From: DASUPK01 sp963831605 | GTDB lineage: Bacteria > Actinomycetota > Thermoleophilia > Solirubrobacterales > 70-9 | Direction: 5' to 3' | Length of the DNA: 64,000 nt | NCBI GenBank assembly: GCA_963831605.1 | Contig: CAWHQR010000008.1 | Location: forward strand, 372,001-436,000 | Shown here: piece by piece, positions 16,676 to 26,385 of the stretch | Layout of the letters: each line of letters opens with the position of its first letter | How positions within the stretch are numbered: the stretch's first letter is position 1 | The notes under the pieces: generated by a model | Seen by the model: only the letters and a program-made list of their open reading frames with translations | Databases searched by the model: none | Told to the model about the DNA's origin: nothing | Made by a program: the position numbers and the translations under genes

Positions 16676-18028
16676 ATGGCGGATGACCCAACCAGCGCCA
16701 AGGAGGCGATCGCGTTCTGCGAGCAGAATGACGTGCGCTTCGTCCGCCTCTGGTTCACCGACCTGCTCGGGCAGCTGAAGAGCTTTTCCATCAACGCCGC
16801 CGAGCTCGAGGACGCCTTCGAGGGCGGCATGGGCTTCGACGGCTCCTCGATCAGCGGCTTCAACCCGATCGAGGAATCGGACATGATCGCCATGCCGGAT
16901 CCGTCGAGCATGCAGCTGATCCCGTGGCGCGAGGAGGAGACGAACCGGACCGCCCGGATGTTCTGCGACATCCAGGTGCCGGGCGGCGATCCCTATGAGG
17001 GCGACCCACGCTGGATCATGCGCCGCGCCGTCGAGCGGGCGCGGAACATGGGCTTCGACGACTACAACGTCGGTCCCGAGCTCGAGTACTTCTACTTCCG
17101 CTCCGCCGAGCCAGGGGGAGTGGCGCCCGAGGTGCTCGACGAGGGTGGCTACTTCGACCTGACCACTCTCGATGCCGGCACCGACGTCCGGCGCGAGACG
17201 ATCCTGGCGCTCGAGCAGCTCGGCATCCACGTCGAGTACGCGCACCACGAGGTCGGGCCGTCCCAGCATGAGGTCGACATGCGCTACAAGCCGGCGCTCG
17301 CGATGGCCGATGACTGCATGACCTACCGGATCACCGTCAAGGAGTACGCGATGAAATATGGCTGGTATGCGACCTTCATGCCGAAGCCGCTGCAGGGCGA
17401 GAACGGCTCCGGGATGCACGTCCACCAGTCGCTCTCGAAGGACGGCAACAACGCCTTCTTCGATGCGGACGACCAGTACTTCCTCTCGGACATCGCCAAG
17501 GCGTTCATCGCCGGCCAGCTCAAGCACGCGCGCGAGGTGGCGCCGCTGTTCGCGCAGTGGGTCAACTCCTACAAGCGCCTCGTCCCCGGTTACGAGGCCC
17601 CCGTCTACCTGTCCTGGTCACGTCGGAACCGCTCGGCCCTGATCCGGGTGCCGCTCTACCACCCGGGCAAGGAGCACGCCACGCGCGCCGAGATGCGCTG
17701 CCCCGATCCGGCGTGCAATCCCTACCTCTGCTTCGCCGGGATGTTGCACGCGGGCCTCGAGGGGATCGAGCACGGGTACGAGCTGCCGGAGCCGATGGAG
17801 CAGAACCTCTACCACCTGACACCTGAGGAGCGCCACCGCCGCGGTATCGAGCAGCTACCCGAGACGCTCGGCGAGGCGATCGAGGTCGCTGCGGAATCCG
17901 AGCTCGTATTGCGGGTGCTCGGCGAGCATGCCTTTAACCGCTTCGTCGAGATCAAGCGCTCGGAGTGGGAGGACTACCGGGTGCAGGTCACTCCTTACGA
18001 GATCGAGCAGTTCCTGCCGATCCTCTAG
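16676..18028 (+). CDS. glnA: Type I glutamine synthetase
   Basis: A 450-residue GSI: GMGFDGSSISGF, ELEYFYF, HHEVGPSQHEVD, NGSGMHVHQSL and SRRNRSALIR provide the metal, glutamate and ATP sites in the right order. It makes glutamine from glutamate, ammonia and ATP. The region of the adenylylation loop reads NLYHLTPEER, as in GSI-alpha/archaeal-like enzymes, so control by adenylylation is unlikely. The start ATG 16676 lacks a strong ribosome site. The following flavoprotein starts three bases after the stop. Confidence 0.94.
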   Translation: MADDPTSAKEAIAFCEQNDVRFVRLWFTDLLGQLKSFSINAAELEDAFEGGMGFDGSSISGFNPIEESDMIAMPDPSSMQLIPWREEETNRTARMFCDIQVPGGDPYEGDPRWIMRRAVERARNMGFDDYNVGPELEYFYFRSAEPGGVAPEVLDEGGYFDLTTLDAGTDVRRETILALEQLGIHVEYAHHEVGPSQHEVDMRYKPALAMADDCMTYRITVKEYAMKYGWYATFMPKPLQGENGSGMHVHQSLSKDGNNAFFDADDQYFLSDIAKAFIAGQLKHAREVAPLFAQWVNSYKRLVPGYEAPVYLSWSRRNRSALIRVPLYHPGKEHATRAEMRCPDPACNPYLCFAGMLHAGLEGIEHGYELPEPMEQNLYHLTPEERHRRGIEQLPETLGEAIEVAAESELVLRVLGEHAFNRFVEIKRSEWEDYRVQVTPYEIEQFLPIL

Positions 18029-18031
18029 CCG

Positions 18032-19168
18032 ATGGCCAGCCGGATACTCGTCTTGGGTGCGGGGTTCGGCGGTCTCGAACTGGCGACGATCCTCTCCGAC
18101 GAGCTCGGCGATGAGGCCGACGTCACGCTGATCGACAAGGGCGACGCCTTCGTCTTCGGGTATTCGAAGCTCGACGTGATGTTCGGGAGGGAGACGCTGG
18201 AGGCCGTCAGTCTTCCCTACAGCGACTTCGCCAAGCCGGGTGTCCGGTTCGCCCACGAGACGGTCACGGCGATTGATCCCGAGACGAGGGGAGTCCGGAC
18301 CGACGCCGGCGAATACGAGGCGGACATCCTGGTGGTGGCCCTCGGCGCCGACTACGACCTGGATGCCACACCGGGCCTCGCCGAAGCGGGCACCGAGTTC
18401 TATTCCGTGGCCGGCGCGCAGCACATGGGGGAGCTGCTCCGCGACTTCGGCGAAGGGCGGGCCGTGGTCGGCGTCTGCGGCGCGCCGTTCAAGTGCCCAC
18501 CGGCCCCCAGCGAGGCTGCGCTCCTCCTTCACGACCTGCTCTCGGAGCGCGGCGTTCGCGATCGCTGTGAGATCACGTTCCTGATGCCGCTTCCGAGCCC
18601 GGTTCCGCCGTCCCCGGCGACCTCGGAGGCATTGCTCGAGGCGTTTGCCGAGCGGGGCATCGACTTCGTCCCCGGAGCGCGCATTGCCGGCCTGGACGGC
18701 GAACGGAAGGTGGCGGCTCTCCAGGACGGGCGCGAGTTTCCCTACGACCTGTTCCTCGGGGTCCCGAAGCACCGGGCCCCGGACGTCGTCCTGGAATCCG
18801 GCATGGCCGAGGACGGCTACGTCCCGGTGGAATCCACGACTTTGAGGACCCGCTTCCCCGGCGTGTATGCGGTGGGTGACGTGGCGACCGTGGGGGTGCC
18901 CAAGGCCGGCATGTTCGCGGAGGGGGCCGCGCGGGTCGTCGCGGCCGAGGTGCTCGCCGAGCTCCGCGGCGAGGCGGAACCGGATGGATACGGGGGACTC
19001 GGCTCCTGCTACATCGAGTTTGGAGAGGGCCGTGTGGGGCGGGTCGACGTCGACTTTCTCTCCGGACCGAGGCCAACCGGGACCTTCCAGGCTCCTTCCA
19101 CTGCGATCGTCGCAGAGAAGCGGGATTTCGGCGCGACCAGGCGGGCTCGCTGGTTCACGCCCGGCTGA
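18032..19168 (+). CDS. FAD-dependent oxidoreductase, sulfide:quinone reductase-like
   Basis: A 378-residue two-dinucleotide-binding flavoprotein. It has the N-terminal FAD motif VLGAGFGGLELA, an ATG-like VVALGADYD, the redox Cys segment VCGAPFKCPPAP (Cys149 and Cys155) and the C-terminal FAD loop YAVGDVATVGVPKAG. The GAPFKCPPAP block is typical of sulfide:quinone oxidoreductase and flavocytochrome c relatives. It probably passes electrons to quinone, but true sulfide activity needs a third Cys, which is not at its usual place. Its 3' end overlaps the convergent DUF255 gene by 14 bases. Confidence 0.85.
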   Translation: MASRILVLGAGFGGLELATILSDELGDEADVTLIDKGDAFVFGYSKLDVMFGRETLEAVSLPYSDFAKPGVRFAHETVTAIDPETRGVRTDAGEYEADILVVALGADYDLDATPGLAEAGTEFYSVAGAQHMGELLRDFGEGRAVVGVCGAPFKCPPAPSEAALLLHDLLSERGVRDRCEITFLMPLPSPVPPSPATSEALLEAFAERGIDFVPGARIAGLDGERKVAALQDGREFPYDLFLGVPKHRAPDVVLESGMAEDGYVPVESTTLRTRFPGVYAVGDVATVGVPKAGMFAEGAARVVAAEVLAELRGEAEPDGYGGLGSCYIEFGEGRVGRVDVDFLSGPRPTGTFQAPSTAIVAEKRDFGATRRARWFTPG

Positions 19169-21173
19169 GCGCGGCCTCCAGCTCCGCCGGCTCGGTCACC
19201 GGCGCCCTGCACGCGAAGCGCTCGCAGACGTAAGCGGCCGGCTGGCCCTCGACGGAGGTCCGCTCCCGGAGCAGCTCGGGCCGCTCGGTGCCCTCCTCGC
19301 CTCCGGCAAGGACGACGTGGGGCCGGTGGGCCGAGCGGACGACTCGCGCGAGCTCGTCCAGGCCGGTGGCGGAGCCGGCGCCGTTCGCCGGCCCGACCAG
19401 CGCAACCTCGCGGATCGGGGAGAGGTGGAAGTCGATCGCCTGGAGCAGGTGCCCGAACGCCTCGGGATGCTGCACGGCGGCCGGGGCGAACAGCCGCATC
19501 GTCCCCAGCGCACGCTCCTCGTAGGCGCTCTCACCGGTCAGGGCCGCCAGCCGCAGGAGGCCGTAGGCGGCCGAGGAGTTGCCGGAGGGGATCGGATGGT
19601 CGCCGACGTCCTTGCGCCGGGCGATCAGCTCCTCGTGGTCATTCGAGGTGGTGAAGAAGCCGCCGAGCTCGTCGTCGGCGAAGCGCGCGATCATCGCGTC
19701 GGCCGTCTCGCGCGCGGCGTCGAACCAGCGGACCTCGAGCGTGGCCTCGTAGAGGCGCAGGAGGGCCTCGACGAGGTAGGCGTGGTCCTCGAGGTAGGCG
19801 TTGAGGTGGGCCTCACCGCCCTTCCAGGTGCGGAGCAGCCGACCGTCGGAATCGCGCATCGACTCCCAGACGAACCGCGCGCAGGCCGAGGCGGCGTCGA
19901 TGTAGTCCTGGCGGCCGAGGGCCGCGCCCGCGTCGGCGAGCGCGGCGATCATCAGCGCGTTCCAGGAGAGGAGCCTCTTGTCGTCCAGGCCGGGGCGGAC
20001 CCGCCTGTCGCGCCGGGCGTAGAGCGCCGTTCGCGCGTCGGGCAGTTCGGCCGGCTGTCTGGCGCTGGCGCCCAAAGTCACGTGGAGGATGTTCCGTCCC
20101 TCGAAGTTCCCGGTGGCGCTCACGCCCCAGTAGCCGAGGACCCGCTCGATCGCGTCGGCTGCGAGGCCGGCCTCGCCCAGCGTCTCGCGCATCTCCTCCT
20201 CGTCCCAGACGTAGAAGCGGCCCTCCTCGCCCTCCGAGTCCGCATCGAGGGCCGAGTAGAAGCCGCCCTCGGGCCCGCTCATCTCGCGGAGAGCCCAGTC
20301 GAGGGTCTCGGTGCAGACGCGCATCCAGCGCTCCTCTCCCATGACCTGCCAGGCGTGGAGGTAGGCGCGCGCCAGAAGCGCGTTGTCGTAGAGCATCTTC
20401 TCGAAGTGCGGGACGGCCCAGTTGGCGTCGACGGCGTACCGCGCGAAGCCGCCACCGAGCTGGTCGTAGATGCCGCCGTGCATCATCTTGTCGAGCGTGA
20501 GGGTGACCGGCTTGGTCTCGCCGCGATCCAGCAGGAATTCGAGGGCGCTCGACGGCGGGAACTTGGGCGCGCCGCCGAAGCCGCCGTTCGTTCGATCGAA
20601 GTTCGTCTGGAGCCCCGAGATCGCCCGCGCCAGGACCGATGCGTCGAGTGGCTCGTCCGAGGGGCCGACCTGACCAGTCCTGGTCAGGGATTCGCGGATC
20701 TTGGCCGATGCTTCGCGCAGCTCCTCCCGCTGTGTGCGATAGGCGCCGGAGGTCGCCTCCAGGACCTGCCTGAAGCTCGGCAGGCCGTGGCGTGGCTCGG
20801 GCGGGAAGTAGGTGCCTCCGTAGAAGGGGACGGCCTCGGAGTCGAGGAACACGGTCAGCGGCCAGCCGCCCTGTCCGGTCATTCCCTGGACCGCCTCCAT
20901 GTAGAGGTCGTCGACGTCGGGACGCTCCTCGCGGTCCACCTTGATCGGGACGAACGACTCGTTGATCAGCCTCGCGGTCTCGTCGTCCTCGAAGGACTCG
21001 CGCTCCATCACGTGGCACCAGTGGCAGGCCGAGTAGCCGACGGAGAGCATGATCGGCTTGTCGCCGGCGGCGGCCTCTCCGAGGGCCTCCGGGCCCCAGG
21101 GCCGCCAGTCGACGGGGTTGTCCTTGTGCTGGAGGAGGTACGGACTGGTCTCCTGGGAGAGGCGATTGGCCAT
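19155..21173 (-). CDS. DUF255 / YyaL-type thioredoxin-domain protein
   Basis: A 672-residue protein of the SSP411/YyaL family. The N-terminal signature NRLSQETSPYLLQHKDNPVDW leads into a thioredoxin-like domain with ACHWCHVM (Cys50 and Cys53). It is followed by an (alpha/alpha)6 barrel-like region resembling N-acylglucosamine epimerases (GGFARYAVDANWAVPHFEKMLYDNA). Widely conserved, biochemical role not established. The length is normal and the gene is intact, whereas overlapping open frames on the plus strand are antisense artefacts. Confidence 0.92.
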   Translation of the reverse strand: MANRLSQETSPYLLQHKDNPVDWRPWGPEALGEAAAGDKPIMLSVGYSACHWCHVMERESFEDDETARLINESFVPIKVDREERPDVDDLYMEAVQGMTGQGGWPLTVFLDSEAVPFYGGTYFPPEPRHGLPSFRQVLEATSGAYRTQREELREASAKIRESLTRTGQVGPSDEPLDASVLARAISGLQTNFDRTNGGFGGAPKFPPSSALEFLLDRGETKPVTLTLDKMMHGGIYDQLGGGFARYAVDANWAVPHFEKMLYDNALLARAYLHAWQVMGEERWMRVCTETLDWALREMSGPEGGFYSALDADSEGEEGRFYVWDEEEMRETLGEAGLAADAIERVLGYWGVSATGNFEGRNILHVTLGASARQPAELPDARTALYARRDRRVRPGLDDKRLLSWNALMIAALADAGAALGRQDYIDAASACARFVWESMRDSDGRLLRTWKGGEAHLNAYLEDHAYLVEALLRLYEATLEVRWFDAARETADAMIARFADDELGGFFTTSNDHEELIARRKDVGDHPIPSGNSSAAYGLLRLAALTGESAYEERALGTMRLFAPAAVQHPEAFGHLLQAIDFHLSPIREVALVGPANGAGSATGLDELARVVRSAHRPHVVLAGGEEGTERPELLRERTSVEGQPAAYVCERFACRAPVTEPAELEAALSRA

Positions 21174-21255
21174 GACTCCAGGCTACTCGCGGCACGCCGT
21201 TTGACATCCCCGGCTTCGATGGAAATGATGCGAGACCCGACCCGAAAGAGGCGCC

Positions 21256-21645
21256 ATGAAGGACCTGACGGTGATCATGGAGGACCGGCCCGGGAAGCTG
21301 GCCGAGTTGGGGGAGGCCACGGGCAAGGCGGGTGTGAACATCGAGGGGCTCTGCGCGATGGTCGGGGACGGCAAGGGCTTCATCCACCTGCTGGTGCAGG
21401 ACGAGGCCACCGCGAAGACGGCACTCGCCGCCGCCGGGATCGAGGTGGCCGACGAGCGGGAGGCCGTGATCGTCGACCTCCACAACAAGCCGGGCGCGAT
21501 GGGCGGGATCGCGCGGGATCTCGCCGACGCCGGGGTCAGCGTCGACGTCGCCTACACGATCTTCAGCGGCGTTCGGCTGGTGATCGTCACCGAGGACACC
21601 GTGAAGGCGCGGGCTGCACTCGATCTGAACGGCGCGTCGGGCTAG
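21256..21645 (+). CDS. Tandem ACT-domain protein
   Basis: A 129-residue protein made of two ACT domains (MKDLTVIMEDRPGKLAEL..., then VIVDLHNKPGAMGGIARDL...). ACT domains bind amino acids and regulate metabolism; no catalytic domain is attached, so it may be a stand-alone sensor. The ribosome site is AAAGAGG just before ATG 21256. The 3' end overlaps the convergent aminotransferase stop by four bases. Confidence 0.85.
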   Translation: MKDLTVIMEDRPGKLAELGEATGKAGVNIEGLCAMVGDGKGFIHLLVQDEATAKTALAAAGIEVADEREAVIVDLHNKPGAMGGIARDLADAGVSVDVAYTIFSGVRLVIVTEDTVKARAALDLNGASG

Positions 21646-23030
21646 GAGCCGCTGACGTCCGAGGCGAAGGCCTCGAACGCCGCCACGTAGCGATCGATGT
21701 GCTCCTGCTCGTGAGCGATCGAGAGTGTCCACTCCTCCTCGACGCCCGGCGTCATGAAGATGCCGTGATTCATGTGGTAGAGCCAGGCGAGCGTGGAGAG
21801 CTCTCCGTCGACCTTGGTCAGATAGTCGCGGTACTCGTAGATCGGCTCGGGGGCGAAGATCACGCAGCCCTTGGCGCCGAGGCCCTGCGTGTAGGCGGGG
21901 AGGCCGTACTTCTCGATGACCTCGTCGCAGCGCGCCTTCAGCGCCTCGTTCGTCGCCTCCAGCTTCTCGTAGGCGTCCGGGGTGAGGACCTTCGTCAGGG
22001 TGGCCTCCGCCGCCGCCATCACCAGCGGGTTCCCGTTGAACGTCCCGATCTGGTGGACCTTGTCGGACGCGACCACCTCGCCGAGTTCCTCGGTCATCCC
22101 GATCGCTCCACCGGGGTAGCCGCCGCAGATCGCCTTCGCCAGGCAGATCATGTCTGGGGTGACGCCGAAGCGCTGGGTGGCGCCGCCGTAGGAGATCGTG
22201 GCGCCGGTCTTGACCTCGTCGAAGATCAGCTTCGCGCCGTGCTCGTCGCAGAGCTCGCGCACCCGTTCGAGGTAGCCGTCCTTCGGCGGGATGATGTTGA
22301 TGTTCATCATCGCCGGCTCGATGATCATTCCCGCGATCTGGCCCTCGTGCTTGCGGAAGATCGCCTCGAGGATCTCGGCGTCGTTGAAGGGGACCGGCAC
22401 GGTGAGGTCCACGATCGCCTTTGGATAGCCCGAGCCGAAGGGAATCGCGTTCGGGCTCTCGCGGGGGCCGAGCTCGTCGAGGTCGGGGTAGCAGGAGACC
22501 ATCACCGCGTCGTGGTGGCCGTCGTAGGAGCCCTCGACCTTGATGATCAGGTCCCGGTCGGTCGCGCCCCGGGCGAGGTGGATCGCGGACATCGTCGACT
22601 CCGTCCCGGAGTTCGAGAAGCGCCACATCGGCAGGCCGAAGCGCTCGACCAGGTTCTCCGCCGAGACGATCGAGCCGTTGGTCGGCGCGGCGAAGTGGGT
22701 GCCCTCGTCATGTCGGGCCTTGACGGCCTCGCCGATCACCGGGTTGGCGTGGCCCACGCACATCACGCCGAAGCCGTTGTGGAAGTCGACGTACTCGCTC
22801 CCGTCCACGTCCCAGACGAGCGCGCCCTTGCCGCGGTCGATGTACACCGGCCAGGGGTCGTTGAGCTGGAAGGAGGACGGAACGCCGCCCGGCATCACCT
22901 TGCGCGCGCGGTCGAAGTACTCCGCCGAGGTGGGCGTGTGCTCGCGGAAGCGAGCCATCTGCTCCTCCGTGAGCTTGTTGATCGTCTTGCGGTCGATCGT
23001 CGTCTCGGCTGCGGTCTCTCGCTGTGCCAT
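21642..23030 (-). CDS. Class III aminotransferase (glutamate-1-semialdehyde aminomutase-like)
   Basis: A 462-residue PLP enzyme of the class III family: GTESTMSAIHLARG, KVEGSYDGHHDAV, FDEVKTG and the PLP lysine region CLAKAICGGYPGGAIGM. It resembles HemL-type glutamate-1-semialdehyde aminomutases, but with an N-terminal extension of about 40 residues and without a haem-gene context, so another amino-group transfer is possible. It overlaps the upstream MFS gene by one base, giving a likely operon of synthetase, transporter and aminotransferase on the minus strand. Confidence 0.85.
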   Translation of the reverse strand: MAQRETAAETTIDRKTINKLTEEQMARFREHTPTSAEYFDRARKVMPGGVPSSFQLNDPWPVYIDRGKGALVWDVDGSEYVDFHNGFGVMCVGHANPVIGEAVKARHDEGTHFAAPTNGSIVSAENLVERFGLPMWRFSNSGTESTMSAIHLARGATDRDLIIKVEGSYDGHHDAVMVSCYPDLDELGPRESPNAIPFGSGYPKAIVDLTVPVPFNDAEILEAIFRKHEGQIAGMIIEPAMMNINIIPPKDGYLERVRELCDEHGAKLIFDEVKTGATISYGGATQRFGVTPDMICLAKAICGGYPGGAIGMTEELGEVVASDKVHQIGTFNGNPLVMAAAEATLTKVLTPDAYEKLEATNEALKARCDEVIEKYGLPAYTQGLGAKGCVIFAPEPIYEYRDYLTKVDGELSTLAWLYHMNHGIFMTPGVEEEWTLSIAHEQEHIDRYVAAFEAFASDVSGS

Positions 23031-24202
23031 CAGGCCCGCAGGGTATCGGGGAGCGGTTCGAATTCAGGGTGACGTGACATCGAAAGTGCGAACGTTGCAC
23101 ACGCCAATGAGGCACATGCTGCGACGTAGAAGGCGGCGGAGTAGCCGCCGAGCGCAGCCGCCGCTCCCACCGTCGGCGAGCCGACGAGCATGCCCAGGTC
23201 GAACGCGGCGGTGAAGGTGCCCATCGCGACACCTCGCCGTTCCGGCCCGACGCGATTGATGGCAACCAGGGAGAGGGAGGGGAAGAGGAGGGAGAACGCC
23301 GCACCCATCCCGATCGCACCGAGGATCACGACCCCGAGGTCCTGGGCCGCGCCGATGAGCACGAGTCCCACGGTCTCGATGAGGGCAGCGCCGACCGCAC
23401 AGCGAGCGGGCCCGATCCGGTCAGGGAGGCCGCCGGCGACGAGCCGCGTCACGACCACCGTCGCGGCGAAGACGCTGAACACGGCCGGGCCATGGCCGAT
23501 TCCCCGCTCATCGAGGCTGAGGATGATGAACGCCGAGACCGCCGCAAATCCGAAGACGCTGAGCGCAAAGGTGCCGCCGGGGCCGAGCGCCTCACGCGAG
23601 ATGAAGGGCCCGCGGTCCACATCGGGCTCGGCCTCGTAGCTCTCCGGCAGCCGGGAGGCGATCGCTGCGCCGAGCAGCGGGGCACCCGCCGCGAAGGCCC
23701 AGACGAGGTCAAAGCCACCCGCATGCTGCAGCAGCACGCCGATGGGAGGTCCGAGCGTCAGGCCCGTCCAGATCGCCAGGCCATAGAGGCCGATCATGCG
23801 ACCGCGCGTCTCCTCCGGCGCCATGTCGACGTTCCAGGCCGACCCGGCAGTGAACACGGTGCCCTCGCCTGCGCCGAGGAAGAACCGGGCGATGATCAGT
23901 CCGAAGATCCCGGCCGGCACGAAGTAGAGGAAGCCGGCCGTCGCCGCGAGCAGGCAGCCCACGACCACGGTTGGTTTGCGCCCGCGGCGGTCGGCGATGT
24001 TGCCCGCGATCGGCCTGCAGACGATCCCGGTGAAGGCGAAGGCGCCGGTGACGACGCCGACCTCGAGGTCGGAGCCGTTCAGATTGTCCTTGACGTAGTG
24101 GGGGAGAACGGCCAGCGTCGCGCCAACGGCGAGCAGCCCCAGATTGGTGACGATGAAGAGGCCCGCGAAGCTCGCCCACTCCGCGCGCCAGGCGCGACTC
24201 AT
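23030..24202 (-). CDS. Major facilitator superfamily transporter
   Basis: A 390-residue membrane protein with about 12 helices. The loop 2-3 signature of MFS carriers is visible as GNIADRRGRKPTVVVG, and the central loop (PESYEAEPDVDRG) divides two six-helix halves. It is likely a drug or metabolite exporter. It overlaps the acyl-CoA synthetase gene upstream by four bases and the aminotransferase downstream by one base. Confidence 0.9.
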   Translation of the reverse strand: MSRAWRAEWASFAGLFIVTNLGLLAVGATLAVLPHYVKDNLNGSDLEVGVVTGAFAFTGIVCRPIAGNIADRRGRKPTVVVGCLLAATAGFLYFVPAGIFGLIIARFFLGAGEGTVFTAGSAWNVDMAPEETRGRMIGLYGLAIWTGLTLGPPIGVLLQHAGGFDLVWAFAAGAPLLGAAIASRLPESYEAEPDVDRGPFISREALGPGGTFALSVFGFAAVSAFIILSLDERGIGHGPAVFSVFAATVVVTRLVAGGLPDRIGPARCAVGAALIETVGLVLIGAAQDLGVVILGAIGMGAAFSLLFPSLSLVAINRVGPERRGVAMGTFTAAFDLGMLVGSPTVGAAAALGGYSAAFYVAACASLACATFALSMSRHPEFEPLPDTLRA

Positions 24203-25638
24203 CGGAGCTCTGCCCGCCTGATCTTCCCGCTCGGCGTCTTCGGCAGCTCGTCAGCGAACTCGACGATCCTCGGGTACTTGTAGGGAGCCGTGACTCCCTT
24301 CACATGGTCCTGGAGCTCGGTCGCGAGACGGTCGGACGGCTCGCCATCGGCGAGCACCACGATCGCGCGAACGACCGAACCTCGCTCTTCGTCCGGAGCG
24401 GGGACGGCGGCCGCCTCGGCGACCGCCGGATGCGAGACCAGGGCGGACTCGACCTCGAAGGGTCCGACGCGATAGCCGGCGGTGATGATGATGTCGTCGT
24501 CGCGGCCCTCGAACCAGAGGTAGCCGTCCTCGTCCTTGCGGACCTGGTCTCCGGTGGCCCACCACTCGCCGTCGAAGGGCGGCTCGCCGAGGTAGTGGCT
24601 GAAGAAGGTCGGGACGGATTCCGGGAGCACCTGCAGTTCACCGTTGATCACCCGGGCCTCGACTCCTGGAAGCGGGCGGCCCATCGATCCGTCGCGGGCA
24701 GGGTCGTCCTCGTCGGGGCGCATCCCCGTCACCGGGCCGGTCTCGGTTTGCCCGTACCCGTCGCCGATGCCCGTGCCCAGCGTCTCCCGGAAGACGCGGA
24801 TCACCTCGGGGTTGAGCGGCTCGCCCGCCGAGATCATCCGACGCAATGAGGGGATCGGTCGCAGCTCTGCCCGCTTGGCCAGGATGCGGTACTCGGTCGG
24901 GGCCTGGCAGAGGATGTTGACGCCCTCGCGCTCGATCATGTCGAGGCGCTCCGCCGGATCGAAGCGCGCGTCATGGATCAGGGCGGCTGCCCCGGTCAGC
25001 CACGGTGCGATGAAGGCGTTGCGCGTCGATTTCGACCAGCCCGGCGCGGCCGTGCACCAGGCCAGGTCGCCCTTTCGCGCGCCGACCCAATGCTCGGCCT
25101 GGACGCGCTGCCCGAGCAGGTAGCGCTGCGGGTAGATGACGCCCTTCGGATCGCCCGTGGTGCCGGAGGTGAAGATGATCGCGGCGGGATCGTCGGGATT
25201 CAGATCCTCGATAGGGGTGGGTCTCTCCTGGGGTTCGTCCTCATCCAGGGCGTCGGCGACCTCGGCGAGGGTCATCGCCGGTACGCCGTCGGGCAGCTCC
25301 CCCAGCAGTTCCTCCTGCCCGATGCAGAGCTTCGGGCTCGCAGCGTCGATCCGCACCGCCAGGTCCTTGCGGCGGAGCTGGGGATTACAGGGCATCGCCA
25401 CCGCACCCATCCGGAAGCAGGCGAGCATCGCCAGCACCCACTCGATCCGGCTACCGACGAGCGTCATCACGGCGTCTCCGCGCTCGACTCCGCGGGCGGC
25501 CATCGCGCCGGAGAGCCCCGCGCTACGGGCGATCAGCTCCCCGAAGTGCCACTCGCGGCGCATGTCCTGGGAGTCGATCGCTACGACCCCCAGGCGTGAG
25601 GCCGGGGAGCGCTCCATCACGTCCTCGATGAAGTTCAC
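24199..25638 (-). CDS. Acyl-CoA synthetase (AMP-forming)
   Basis: A 479-residue ANL-superfamily ligase: P-loop IIFTSGTTGDPKGV, GDGYGQTETGPV, the ATP/ribose motif WWATGDQVRKDEDGYLWFEGRDDD, and the C-terminal catalytic lysine in TPSGKIRRAEL. It activates a carboxylic acid as acyl-AMP, then the CoA thioester; the ITAGYRVGPFEVES block resembles medium-chain acyl-CoA synthetases. GTG 25638 was chosen because the sequence upstream is Arg/Ala-rich with no family match. The regulator at 25700 is divergent from it. Confidence 0.9.
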   Translation of the reverse strand: MNFIEDVMERSPASRLGVVAIDSQDMRREWHFGELIARSAGLSGAMAARGVERGDAVMTLVGSRIEWVLAMLACFRMGAVAMPCNPQLRRKDLAVRIDAASPKLCIGQEELLGELPDGVPAMTLAEVADALDEDEPQERPTPIEDLNPDDPAAIIFTSGTTGDPKGVIYPQRYLLGQRVQAEHWVGARKGDLAWCTAAPGWSKSTRNAFIAPWLTGAAALIHDARFDPAERLDMIEREGVNILCQAPTEYRILAKRAELRPIPSLRRMISAGEPLNPEVIRVFRETLGTGIGDGYGQTETGPVTGMRPDEDDPARDGSMGRPLPGVEARVINGELQVLPESVPTFFSHYLGEPPFDGEWWATGDQVRKDEDGYLWFEGRDDDIIITAGYRVGPFEVESALVSHPAVAEAAAVPAPDEERGSVVRAIVVLADGEPSDRLATELQDHVKGVTAPYKYPRIVEFADELPKTPSGKIRRAELR

Positions 25639-25699
25639 GGGGCCAAGTCTGCCGCAGTGCCGGGTTGACTTCGCTGCACGGGCTGCATAGGGTCGCTCT

Positions 25700-26374
25700 A
25701 TTGCCGCGCGCAAGCCTGACGCCACGACCGATGGCATCCGGGTCCTGATCGTCGACGATCACGCCCTTTTTCGGCGGGGGCTCCGTGAGCACTTGGAGGC
25801 GAGCGGCCTCCACGTCGTCGGGGAGGCCGAGGACGCCCCCGGCGCGGTCGACCTCCTCCCGGAGGCCGAGCCGGAAGTGATCCTGATGGACCTCGGTACG
25901 GCGGGGGGCTCCAGCATCGACGCGATCAGAGGGATGCGGCTCGCGGCCCCGGACGCTCGCGTTTTGACAATGACCGTCTCAACCGAGGAAGAGAAGGTCA
26001 TGGAGGCGATCATCGCGGGTGCTTGTGGTTACCTGCTCAAGGACTCTGACGGCGATCAGATCGTGGCTGCGATCAGCACCGTCGCCGCCGGCGGGAGCGC
26101 GCTCTCGCCCCGGATCGCCTCGGCCTTGATCGAACGACTGCGAGGACACGAACCACCGCCGGCCTCCAGCGCCGGTCATCTCCCCGCGCTGACCAGGCGG
26201 GAGCGTGAGGTACTGAGCCTGATCGTCGAAGGCAAGGACAACAATGAGATTGCGGCGGAGCTGGTGATCAGCCCGGAGACCGTCAAGACCCACGTCTCCA
26301 CGGTCCTGGACAAGCTGGAGGCCGACAACCGCGTCCAGGCGGCCGTGAAGTCCGTCCGCGGCGGGCTCGCCTGA
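25700..26374 (+). CDS. NarL/LuxR-type response regulator, start codon not standard
   Basis: A receiver domain starts at IRVLIVDDHALFRRGL, with the phospho-acceptor Asp in VILMDLG and Lys in YLLKDS. A LuxR helix-turn-helix follows (LTRREREVLSLIVEGKDNNEIAAEL, SPETVKTHV). It should act as a phosphorylated transcription factor; no kinase is nearby. Between an in-frame TAG at 25688 and the first conserved residue there is no ATG, GTG or TTG: either ATT at 25700 is used, or one base is missing near 25738, which would join ATG 25731 as Met-Ala-Ser-Arg-Val-Leu. Confidence 0.85.
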   Translation: MAARKPDATTDGIRVLIVDDHALFRRGLREHLEASGLHVVGEAEDAPGAVDLLPEAEPEVILMDLGTAGGSSIDAIRGMRLAAPDARVLTMTVSTEEEKVMEAIIAGACGYLLKDSDGDQIVAAISTVAAGGSALSPRIASALIERLRGHEPPPASSAGHLPALTRREREVLSLIVEGKDNNEIAAELVISPETVKTHVSTVLDKLEADNRVQAAVKSVRGGLA

Positions 26375-26385
26375 GCCAGCCCTGC

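Noticed and set aside
19813..22626. A long minus-strand frame offset from the DUF255 and aminotransferase genes
   Set aside because: The product is low-complexity and Arg-rich, while the true genes in the other frame have full domain matches.
18867..23072. A very long plus-strand open frame (about 1,400 codons)
   Set aside because: It lies antisense to the DUF255 and aminotransferase genes and runs through the ACT gene in another frame. Its product is Arg/Gly/Ala-rich with no domains, and its openness is an effect of high third-position GC.
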